Shown: one piece after another, positions 1 through 5,079 of the stretch
How the letters are laid out: each line of letters begins with the position of its first letter
Position numbering within the stretch: the stretch's first letter is position 1
Assembly: GCA_020347085.1 (NCBI GenBank)
Contig: CP070769.1
Coordinates: 1,722,511 to 1,728,488 of the forward strand
Source: Desulfobacterales bacterium
GTDB lineage: Bacteria; Desulfobacterota; Desulfobacteria; Desulfobacterales; C00003060
Reading direction: 5' to 3'
DNA length: 5,978 nt
Program-made: the position numbers and the translations under genes
Notes under the pieces: generated by a model
Databases searched by the model: none
The model's input: the letters and a program-made list of their open reading frames with translations, nothing else
Told to the model about the DNA's origin: nothing

Positions 1-2
1 AA

Positions 3-86
3 ACCAAGGGCATGCCCATCTACGCAATCTTCAATAATTTGGACCTCTCCCCTCATGAAAGGCCGGTCCTGCCGGTTGGACAGTAG
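3..86 (+). CDS. C-terminal fragment of an unrecognised protein (partial, possibly broken)
   Basis: An open frame enters from the left edge and ends at TAG (84-86). It reads through 'GMPIYAIFNNLDLSP' to 'RPVLPVGQ', which has protein-like composition. After the TAG the same frame stays open to a TAA near 180 and reads 'GDLDYVETELLTKYC', which also looks coding. The TAG could therefore be a nonsense mutation in a longer gene rather than its natural end. I do not recognise the family, and with only about 28 residues in view no function can be given. It may equally be chance coding in an intergenic stretch. Confidence 0.3.
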   Translation, partial: TKGMPIYAIFNNLDLSPHERPVLPVGQ

Positions 87-206
87 GGTGATTTGGATTA
101 CGTGGAGACAGAACTTCTCACCAAATACTGTTTTGTGACCCTTTGTGGTGTTAAATGGCAAAGAATCACACTTTTTTTTTATTAACAGCCTGCCTCAAGA
201 TGAAAT

Positions 207-236
207 TTGAACCACTTGTTATGGGTTTGTTAAAAA
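207..236 (+). promoter_or_regulatory. weak sigma70-like promoter candidate upstream of the lipoprotein gene
   Basis: A TTGAAC box (207-212; 4 of 6 to the -35 consensus) is followed 18 bp later by TAAAAA (231-236; 4 of 6 to the -10 consensus) in an A/T-rich leader. A run of nine T lies upstream, near 172-180. The match is weak and only the position supports it. Confidence 0.2.
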
Positions 237-322
237 ATTAGTTTAGGAGATGGCTGAAATATTCATATTCCTTGGCACCTTACTTTTTACGAACAGCAGC
301 AAAATGAGATCTAATGCCAAGA

Positions 323-328
323 AAGGAG
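323..328 (+). promoter_or_regulatory. ribosome binding site that selects the TTG start
   Basis: AAGGAG sits 8 bases before TTG 337. It decides the start of the lipoprotein: the resulting 22-residue signal peptide (K2, K5, hydrophobic core, LAAC) has normal length, whereas ATG 250 or 304 would add 29 or 11 residues before it. Confidence 0.55.
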
Positions 329-336
329 TGAATGCC

Positions 337-1514
337 TTGAAGTCACTAAAATTGTGTGCTTGGGTGGTTGCATCTTTGTTCGTGTTCACGCTTGCTGCGT
401 GTGGTGGCGCCAGCGGATCCAGTTCAAGCGGCACGGGGACGCTGTCATTGATGCTGACGGATATGCCTAGAGAAGAATACTGTGAGGTAAACGTTAAGAT
501 AAAGGAGGTACATATCCATAAGGCCTCTAATAATGACAGTGAAGAGGGTAGCTGGATAGTCCATACAATCGGAGATACCGGAGAAACCGAAAAAACGTAT
601 AATCTGAAAAAGCTTGTCGACGGTGTATTAGAATAATTGGCTATCATTCCGCTGGATCCGGGACTCTATACACAAATGAGGCTGATAATTGCAGATGAGG
701 ACGGGGAAAATTATCTTGTTGTGTGTGACAAGTGCAAGCCAAAAGAAGATTGTCACAACCACGACCTGATAATCCCTAGTGGATTTCAGATGGGCGTCAA
801 GTTAGTGCATCCGTTTACAATCCAACCAGGCGATACAACTGAGCTGATCTTGGATTTTGAAGTTGCCAAATCTATTGTCGAAGCAGATGACAAATACTTA
901 CTAAAACCTACCATCAAAGTCATGGGCACACATGCTGTGGTGCAGAGAACAGTTAAAGATGAATTCGGAAACCCTTTGGATGGTGCCACAGTCTCTGCGC
1001 AGACCTTCACAGATGCAGATCATGTTGTTGTCCATTCAACAACATCCACCACGAATGGTAGCTATGCAATGCATTTACCACCCGGTCCTTATTGTATTGT
1101 GGCCTATAAAGGTAACGACTGCGACTACACTGATGTATACGGTCCTAGCTGTCAGACAATTGTTGCTGAATCTGATACGGTGCACACTGTGGATTTTACG
1201 TCGCTCTCATCACACCTCGTCTTAACCCCTGCAATCAGTACCGGCAAACTCACAGGCCATGTCACGAGTGCCGAGGTTGTTACCCTTAGCTTCAGACAAT
1301 CGGGGTGTGTCCAAGTGGATGCGATTGGATTAAGGTTGCATCCGTACTTTCCGGCGGCACAGATCCTTATTGTATTGTTTTGCCACCAGGAACAAGCTAT
1401 CGTGTAGCTGCCTTCACTGATTGCGAGACGAAACTCACAGTCGCAGCCAATGTCACGGCCTATACTGAGACTACACTGAGCCCGTTTGAGTTTTCACCTT
1501 CACCTTGTCTGTAG
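337..1514 (+). pseudogene. DUF4382-domain lipoprotein with carboxypeptidase-regulatory-like domain, broken by a stop codon and a frameshift
   Basis: This is an exported lipoprotein gene in three pieces. I chose TTG at 337 as the start because AAGGAG (323-328) lies 8 bases upstream. ATG codons at 250 and 304 are in frame, but the first has its Shine-Dalgarno sequence touching it and the second has none. From the TTG the protein is MKSLKL, a hydrophobic stretch, then the lipobox LAAC with the lipidated Cys at residue 22, then a Gly/Ser linker. DUF4382 follows: 'GTLSLMLTDMP', and 'NLKKLVDGVLE' leading into 'LDPGLYTQMRL'. The family normally has an acidic residue after 'GVLE'; here that codon is TAA (634-636), which fits GAA changing to TAA. 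The frame then resumes without loss. A prealbumin-like domain follows ('GNPLDGATVSA', 'GSYAMHLPPGPYCIVAYKG', about 950-1200). Near 1302-1305 (GGGG) the frame slips by one base and continues as 'CPSGCDWIKVAS' to the TAG at 1512-1514. Restored length is about 392 residues. Function of the family is unknown. A sequencing error could explain either lesion, but both together favour a recent pseudogene. Confidence 0.75.
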
Positions 1515-1603
1515 GGTCACAGGCAAAGTCAGCATGAGTTAGACGGGAGCTATTGTTCGGGAGAAGTAACGAGATTCAATAGTGCTTGGTATGAAGAACA
1601 ATG

Positions 1604-1636
1604 AAAGGCAGGGTTCAGAAATGACCCTGCCTTTTT
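1604..1636 (+). terminator. Rho-independent terminator of the lipoprotein gene
   Basis: An 8-bp GC-rich stem, GGCAGGGT (1607-1614) with ACCCTGCC (1624-1631), has a 9-base loop. It is preceded by AAA and followed by TTTTT (1632-1636). It lies 90 bases after the stop of the broken lipoprotein gene on the same strand, so it probably ends that transcript. The A run before the stem could make it work weakly on the minus strand too. Confidence 0.85.
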
Positions 1637-1948
1637 GGTTTGAATTTAGGCTACACTCGCCTTGGCGTAGTCGGCAAGACGGGGGAACTGATAGATATTT
1701 GAAAAAGGAAGTGTTCGGATCAACTTGCCCTTCCACCCCACCGTAGCCGGTTTCAGGCTCCCAGCAGCCCTTGGCCAAGACACTATGAAATGCGCACAAT
1801 GGTTCCTACCGATTGCCAAAGATCACTCGAGCGCATCCCTATCAGATATGTGCTGGCCACGAGGCAGAAGGCATCATGTTGTTTTAGAAAATATGACTCA
1901 CCTTTTGGCCGGCTGTCAACATGTTATTAAAGTTATGTGCGGCTCTAC
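1637..1948. other. stretch without a recognisable gene
   Basis: Between the terminator and copy A I see no supported gene. Open frames exist on both strands (for example + 1725-1952 and - 1539-1799), but they lack a convincing ribosome binding site and the minus one runs through the terminator hairpin. Their translations resemble no family I know. The stretch could be eroded coding sequence, possibly the body of the mobile element whose right end follows, but nothing in it identifies a transposase. Confidence 0.4.
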
Positions 1949-2025
1949 TTGACCGGCTCACTCCCCGGACACGCAATGCTGCCGAAGGGCAGAACCCCCG
2001 TCCTTTAGGGCGGGAAGGCTTCACT
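1949..2025 (+). mobile_element. copy A of a 77-bp IS200/IS605-like right end or MITE
   Basis: This 77-base unit is repeated in inverted orientation at 4479-4555 with 67 of 77 positions identical and no gaps. It starts TTGACCGG and ends GGCTTCACT. It can fold into three hairpins: CCGG/CCGG (1953-1956 with 1965-1968), CTGCC-GAAG-GGCAG (1979-1992) and CCCGTCC-TTTA-GGGCGGG (1997-2014). A strong GC hairpin just before a TTCAC end is the look of IS200/IS605-family right ends, where the 3' end of the TnpB guide RNA (omega-RNA) scaffold lies. One frame of the unit reads 'LTGSLPGHAMLPKGRTPVL' then TAG, which could be the tail of an OrfB/TnpB reading frame. No intact TnpA or TnpB is present. The family assignment is from memory of such ends. 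The repeat itself is directly visible. Confidence 0.6.
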
Positions 2026-2135
2026 TCTGTACTTTTTGTTTTCCTCCCAAATCAAGCTTTAACCCCATCCTTTTCATCTACTCTGGGACCATTGCTGATT
2101 GTACTATCAGGGCAACTGCCCCCTCTAGTTGTTGC

Positions 2136-2366
2136 TCAGGTAGCTTTACTTAAGGCCCCCCCGACTTTGTACAAGGCATCCATTAAATGACCCAACCGTG
2201 CACGCAATTCCTTATATCCATCTGCCGTCAGTTCCCCTTCACAAAATTCAACGGCTTGAATGGCTTCTTCTATCTTCTCAAGTGCTGCTGCATGTTTTTC
2301 CGATTTTGCACAGGTCACATTTTCTTTTTTTTCCAAGCTATTTCCTTTCCTCTGTCCTGAAGCCAT
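2136..2366 (-). CDS. small hypothetical helical protein
   Basis: A 76-residue frame rich in Ala, Glu, Lys and Leu reads 'KSEKHAAALEKIEEAIQ' then 'LRARLGHLMDALYKVGGAL', which suggests two amphipathic helices, with no signal peptide or membrane segment. ATG at 2366 has only a weak GGA upstream. TTG at 2336 (residue 11) is preceded by AGGAAAGGA with 6-base spacing and is a credible alternative start, giving 66 residues. The stop is TGA at 2136-2138, about 110 bases from copy A. There is no convincing terminator after it and no good promoter before it. I do not recognise the family. The helical, low-complexity-free composition argues for a real gene, but it could be spurious. Confidence 0.45.
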   Translation of the reverse strand: MASGQRKGNSLEKKENVTCAKSEKHAAALEKIEEAIQAVEFCEGELTADGYKELRARLGHLMDALYKVGGALSKAT

Positions 2367-2437
2367 GATTCCAATACTTAAGTCTTGTCATTGGTGGTCA
2401 AAGGTGAAAAACTTGACTTAAACTATGGATACAGAAA

Positions 2438-2593
2438 CTACCTGTCATTAAATTGTCTATTATGCACAATAACGGAAATCTGTTCTGCATGCAACCACCA
2501 ATCCTCTTCAATGGAACTGCGTCCGCATCCTCCATCCCCGTGGATGTAGATTTCCTCGATCGGGCCGAACCTGGTAGAAAGAAACTGCATCAT
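2438..2593 (-). other. short coding-like fragment with a GDGG motif
   Basis: This 51-residue frame begins with two Met and ends at TAG (2438-2440). It reads 'FGPIEEIYIHGDGG' and later 'EEDWWLHAEQISV'. A strand-GDG-x-W arrangement occurs in the DDE domain of ISLre2/UPF0236-type transposases ('IY-GDGA-WI'), so this may be an eroded transposase scrap. The similarity is short and the WI that should follow is absent. There is no ribosome binding site. Confidence 0.2.
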
Positions 2594-2735
2594 TGTTCAG
2601 AGCATGGGCTATGATCGGTCTCCCATCTTTTATCTAACCATCGGGTTCAGTATCACTTTATCTCGTTATGGTCTCTTAATTCTCCCATTTTCCGATAGAG
2701 AGGTCTCTTGCAGTAAATGTAGATAAGTCCACAAG
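2594..2735. other. no gene seen between the GDGG fragment and the terminator
   Basis: Together with 2367-2437 this makes up the rest of the 370-base gap between the small ORF and the HU/H1 terminator. No frame with a ribosome binding site, hairpin with T tract or repeat stands out. Confidence 0.4.
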
Positions 2736-2771
2736 CAAAAAGCCCTTGGTGTATATGCACACACCAAGGGC
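2736..2771 (-). terminator. Rho-independent terminator of the HU/H1-like operon
   Basis: A perfect 11-bp inverted repeat, GCCCTTGGTGT (2742-2752) with ACACCAAGGGC (2761-2771), encloses an 8-base loop. Read on the minus strand the stem is followed directly by TTTTT (2737-2741 complement). It lies 72 bases after the stop of the H1-like gene and faces the right way. The plus-strand side has no T run, so it is not bidirectional. Confidence 0.9.
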
Positions 2772-2843
2772 ATTGTCTTCAAAAATCAAAAAGGACTGTA
2801 TCCCCGTAGTTTTTTCTTATTTTAAAGCGAAGCAGTTACCGCA

Positions 2844-3275
2844 TTACGCTGCCACATAAATTCCCCTGGCAGCTCTCTTGATTTTGCCCTGCTTGGACGC
2901 TCTCATCAGGATATTCCTGATCTTCTTGTCTTCAAACCCGGTCTTTTTCATCAGTGTGGGAGCATCAACGCCTTTTTTCGTCCTCTTGATAATCTTGAGT
3001 ACTTGATCAGTAGCCGTCAACGCAGCGCCTTTTCTTGAAGCGGCTTTCTTGGGAGCGGCTTTCTTAAGAACGGCTTTTTTACGAACAGCTTTTTTGGCAA
3101 CAGCTCTTTTTGCAGGAGCCTTTTTTCTGACTTTGGCCTTGGCCTTGGGTTTGCGCTTTGGAGCAGCCTTAGCCTTTTCAAGCTTGTCAACAGCCTTCAT
3201 GACTTTTTCTGTCTTCTTCGCAAGTGCCTTGAGTTCCTTAGTTACAACCCGCAGATCGTTTTTTAGGCTTTTCAT
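2844..3275 (-). CDS. histone H1-like Lys/Ala-rich DNA-binding protein with winged-helix-like tail
   Basis: A 143-residue basic protein in three parts. Residues 1-34 form a charged helix or short coiled coil ('LRVVTKELKALAKK'). Residues 35-83 are a Lys/Ala/Pro tract like the tail of eukaryotic H1 or bacterial Hc1/AlgP-type proteins, with a five-residue period (KKAV, RKKAV, LKKAA, PKKAA) over residues 54-78. Residues 87-143 form a compact segment ('ATDQVLKIIKRTKKGVDA', 'KTGFEDKKIRNILMRASKQ', ending 'ARGIYVAA') with the pattern of a small winged-helix domain: helix, helix, recognition helix, beta wing. It probably coats or bridges DNA non-specifically. Shine-Dalgarno AAGGAGG lies 9 bases before ATG. 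It starts 24 bases after the HU stop, so the two are cotranscribed. Lys-rich runs make homology searches unreliable; the tail is the informative part. Confidence 0.85.
   Translation of the reverse strand: MKSLKNDLRVVTKELKALAKKTEKVMKAVDKLEKAKAAPKRKPKAKAKVRKKAPAKRAVAKKAVRKKAVLKKAAPKKAASRKGAALTATDQVLKIIKRTKKGVDAPTLMKKTGFEDKKIRNILMRASKQGKIKRAARGIYVAA
3040..3114 (-). repeat. five imperfect 15-bp tandem repeats inside the H1-like gene
   Basis: On the plus strand the units are GCGGCTTTCTTGGGA, GCGGCTTTCTTAAGA, ACGGCTTTTTTACGA, ACAGCTTTTTTGGCA and ACAGCTCTTTTTGCA. Each encodes one five-residue Lys/Ala repeat of the basic tail. Such arrays expand and contract by slippage, so tail length may vary between strains. 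Confidence 0.85.
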
Positions 3276-3284
3276 TTACGCTTT

Positions 3285-3291
3285 CCTCCTT
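3285..3291 (-). promoter_or_regulatory. strong ribosome binding site of the H1-like gene
   Basis: AAGGAGG on the minus strand lies 9 bases before ATG 3275 within the 24-base gap after the HU stop. Its near-perfect match to the 16S tail implies high translation, as expected for an abundant chromatin protein. Confidence 0.7.
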
Positions 3292-3299
3292 TTTGGGGT

Positions 3300-3578
3300 T
3301 TATCCGATATCTACCATCTCTTTTAGTTGCTTCCCACACTTGAAAAATGGCAGCTTTTTCTCTGGCACTGCGGTTGGCTCACCTGTTTTTGGATTTCTGC
3401 CCATGTAGCCCTTATACTTCTTAACATAGATACTGCAAAACCCCCTGATTTCGATGCGGTCACTGCTGGCAAGAGCCTTGGACATTTCATCAAGGAACAG
3501 CTCAACGACATCCTTGGCTTTCGTTCTGGAAAGGCCAGTCTCTTTTCTAACAGCCTCTATGAGTCCCGCCTTGTTCAT
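3300..3578 (-). CDS. HU/IHF-family nucleoid protein
   Basis: A 92-residue small DNA-bending protein that works as a dimer in the nucleoid. An N-terminal helical dimerisation body (residues 1-38, 'MNKAGLIEAVRKETGLS') is followed by the 'DRIEIRGF' strand. Then comes the DNA-binding beta arm with signature GRNPKTGE (residues 60-67, including Pro63, which intercalates in DNA in the family) and the C-terminal 'FFKCGKQLKEMV'. The usual RGFGSF is RGFCSI here, and FKCGK replaces FKPGK. Both Cys forms recall Geobacter-type members. Start at 3578: GGGGG five bases upstream is a usable ribosome site. The in-frame ATG five codons earlier (3593) would place that site inside the gene. First gene of a two-gene operon with the H1-like protein. 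Whether it is closer to HU, IHF-alpha or IHF-beta cannot be settled by eye. Confidence 0.95.
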   Translation of the reverse strand: MNKAGLIEAVRKETGLSRTKAKDVVELFLDEMSKALASSDRIEIRGFCSIYVKKYKGYMGRNPKTGEPTAVPEKKLPFFKCGKQLKEMVDIG

Positions 3579-3610
3579 ATGGACCCCCTGCAATGTCAGT
3601 TAAAGAGATA

Positions 3611-3638
3611 TCATAAAGGATTAGTCAAAAAAGTCAAT
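3611..3638 (-). promoter_or_regulatory. sigma70 promoter of the HU/H1-like operon
   Basis: On the minus strand, TTGACT (-35, complement of 3633-3638; 5 of 6) and TATGAT (-10, complement of 3611-3616; 5 of 6) are separated by 16 bp. Transcription would start near 3604, giving a leader of about 25 bases before ATG 3578. The upstream side is A/T-rich. This is the best promoter in the window and fits strong housekeeping expression. Confidence 0.8.
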
Positions 3639-3649
3639 GAATATTCATC
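3638..3649. promoter_or_regulatory. 12-bp perfect palindrome at the -35 edge (operator candidate)
   Basis: ATGAATATTCAT is its own reverse complement and shares its first base with the -35 hexamer of the HU/H1-like promoter. A dimeric regulator bound here could block or recruit RNA polymerase. In A/T-rich DNA such a palindrome can arise by chance, so the position is the main support. Confidence 0.35.
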
Positions 3650-3975
3650 GATTTCCCATTTTTTTCAGACTACTGTCATACATTTTGCTGATTATTTGTC
3701 TTATAGAACAACTTATTCCCTTTGTCAATTGCCGGGTCAAGGTTTTTCTTCTATGGGCTAACTGTCTCTCCTGTATAGTGAGCTATTGGATGATCGGCAG
3801 AAGAATTGATAAAACTTTTCATGGGAGAGCACAGGAGATTCTGGGTCAAAGATGTGGAATATCTAAACGGGACCCAAATACTGTGGCCCTCATAAGCTCC
3901 ATGTTGAGAGTATATGAACGTTCTGATAAAGGCATATACCGTATGGAACAATAAATCGGACAGGGAAGCCTATTT
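3650..3975. other. divergent upstream region, mostly without a recognisable gene
   Basis: This stretch lies between the HU promoter and the DUF523-DUF1722 remnant. One plus frame (about 3850-3954) reads 'LISSMLRVYERSDKGIYR' and stops at TAA 3952-3954. It is in the same frame as the remnant downstream and faintly resembles the 'SPSSG-RVKVY' motif of DUF523, so the broken gene may extend back to here. Nothing else can be supported. Confidence 0.3.
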
Positions 3976-4717
3976 GTGTCTGTAGAAGATTTTGGAGGTC
4001 AGTATAGACGCACGTGCCCCGCACACATTTTCTCCCGAGCCATCTTACCCGAAAAGAACCAACTCGGGCCCGACATATTTTTTTGTACCAGGGTACAAGA
4101 GTTGCCTCCGGTGGAAGATGATCGTTGTCTTCGTAACCTCGGTTTTCGTGAAAATTTCATTGAGCACATTTTGTGTCATTAAGAGGTCGTGGGCCTTACG
4201 GGCGGATTAAAAGAATCGGGGTTGGTGGATTTTCACACGAAGCAGAAGCACCCGATACTTACTCACAGCCAAAAGCATTATCACATAATGGGCCCACTTG
4301 TGATAGGGCCTGAGGACATCTCGATTGGAGATCTATATGGAAAGTGTCAAGACTTTTTGACGGATGATCTTCGACTTGGAAGGACATCAAGGCAGACGTC
4401 AGCCTCCTCCAGCATATGACGGGCTACTTCGAGAAAGGACTTTCCTCTCATAAAAAACAGGAGTTACTGGAGACCATTAGTGAAGCCTCCCCGCCCTTCC
4501 GGGCGGGGGTTCTGCCCTGCGGCAGCACTGCGTGTCCGGGGAGCATGCCGGTCAATATTACCAAGTTTATCTACCTCTACTTGTGCCTATCACTCTCATG
4601 AATGATTACGTCCGCAAATACGGCCGACTTTATCTCAAAGACAAGTGCTACTTTTAAACCAACGCCATAGAACTACAGTCAAGAAGTTATGTCTTGGAAA
4701 ATAACCAGCGTTTCTGA
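3976..4717 (+). pseudogene. decayed DUF523-DUF1722 (YbgA-like) gene, interrupted by the 77-bp element
   Basis: Pieces of one protein can be followed across several lesions. 'ELPPVEDDRCLRNLGFRENFIEHI' is split over residues read at 4099-4170: it matches the end of DUF523, usually 'LPVEEEGRL' then 'RENFIE'. TAA at 4180-4182 breaks the frame. 'LVDFHTKQKHPILTHSQKHY' with the following 'IMGPLV' (4222-4290) matches the start of DUF1722. A one-base shift lies near 4380-4392, after which 'LLQHMTGYFEK' and 'SSHKKQELLETI' (4404-4478) match the family's 'LQH-GYFKK' and 'EKQELL' motifs. The 77-bp element follows. Then 'LPLLVPITLMNDYVRKYG' (4571-4624) matches 'PLIVPITLL-HYVRKY'. TAA at 4655-4657 falls where the family has Asn of 'YLNPHP', and the frame continues 'AIELQSRSYV' to TGA 4715-4717. 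The molecular role of DUF523/DUF1722 is not established. The DUF1722 part is firm. DUF523 upstream of about 4099 is weak. Confidence 0.75.
4479..4555 (-). mobile_element. copy B of the 77-bp IS200/IS605-like right end or MITE, inside DUF1722
   Basis: Inverted partner of copy A. On the minus strand it begins TTGACCGG (4555) and ends GGCTTCACT (4479). Its terminal hairpin, CCCGCCC-GGAA-GGGCGGG (4507 to 4490), is perfect and extends by one more pair, and CTGCC-GCAG-GGCAG precedes it. The minus-strand frame reads 'LTGMLPGHAVLPQGRTPA', parallel to copy A, but no stop follows at the same place. If TTGAC is taken as the retained target and the element as 4480-4550 (71 bp), removing it joins ATTA to GTCAATATTACC. 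That links the two DUF1722 pieces in phase as 'LLETIS-QYYQVYLPLLVP'. IS200/IS605 elements insert 3' of a short target without target duplication, which fits. Confidence 0.65.
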
Positions 4718-5079
4718 TTGAAGCCCCTTCAGCAAGCCGTGTGGAATGTATTCGCTGCTGCAGTTTAAGCCAATGGAGCCAATTATTCTAAGGAGCCGGT
4801 TGGATACCCCGATCCCATTCTGGACGAACGATGTTGACAAACTCTTTAGAATGACGGGGTCTTTGACAGAGGGTCATGTCTCTCATTTGGAATCCACAGG
4901 AAATCAGAAAGGAGATTCCGTGAGAAAAATACGTTCAGTCTTGACTCGAACCACCAGCTGTGACAAATAACCTAACACCGACACACCCCCAAGGGTGGAC
5001 CCAGCACCATCAGGGCCCGTGGTCGAAACATTTGTACGCTACCGGATAGAATTGCCGCATTACGCTATATGCAGACAAC
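4718..5079. other. no recognisable gene; region before the GerMN gene
   Basis: A 75-codon plus frame (4746-4970) and the continuing DUF1722 frame (through about 4840) are open for stretches, but neither shows a known motif. A small hairpin, CACCC-CCAA-GGGTG (4984-4997), lies near the end without a T tract, so I do not call it a terminator. No clear promoter for the GerMN gene stands out. Confidence 0.4.

Noticed and set aside
243..647. 134-residue minus-strand frame opposite the lipoprotein gene
   Set aside because: It mirrors the lipoprotein on the other strand, has no ribosome site, and the plus strand carries a lipobox and DUF4382 motifs.
2108..2125. GGGCA/TGCCC hairpin after the small minus-strand ORF as a terminator
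   Set aside because: The loop is only about two bases and there is no T tract on either strand.
1921..2190. 89-residue plus frame running through copy A
   Set aside because: It crosses the structured repeat and its flanks without any shared protein beyond the repeat, and overlaps the end of the minus small ORF.
3049..3408. Plus-strand hydrophobic 119-residue frame that looks like a membrane protein
   Set aside because: It is the complement of the Lys/Ala-rich H1 tail; Lys codons read as Phe/Leu on the other strand give false membrane segments.
3327..3761. 144-residue plus frame opposite HU
   Set aside because: It overlaps the HU gene and its promoter in antisense and has no motif or ribosome site.
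4770..4840. 'GYPDPILDE' in the DUF1722 frame resembling the photolyase tail 'YP-PIVD', of interest because ybgA neighbours phr in E. coli
   Set aside because: The match is under ten residues, and the rest of the photolyase C-terminus is absent from the surrounding frame.
4746..4970. 75-residue plus frame before the GerMN gene
   Set aside because: No family motif and no convincing ribosome site; treated as non-coding.
4984..4997. CACCC-CCAA-GGGTG hairpin as a terminator
   Set aside because: A five-pair stem with no T tract and no gene clearly ending just before it.
2841..5067. Shared 10-mer GCATTACGCT at 2841 and about 5058
   Set aside because: Similarity does not extend past roughly a dozen bases; one copy is the coding end of the H1-like gene, so chance is likely.
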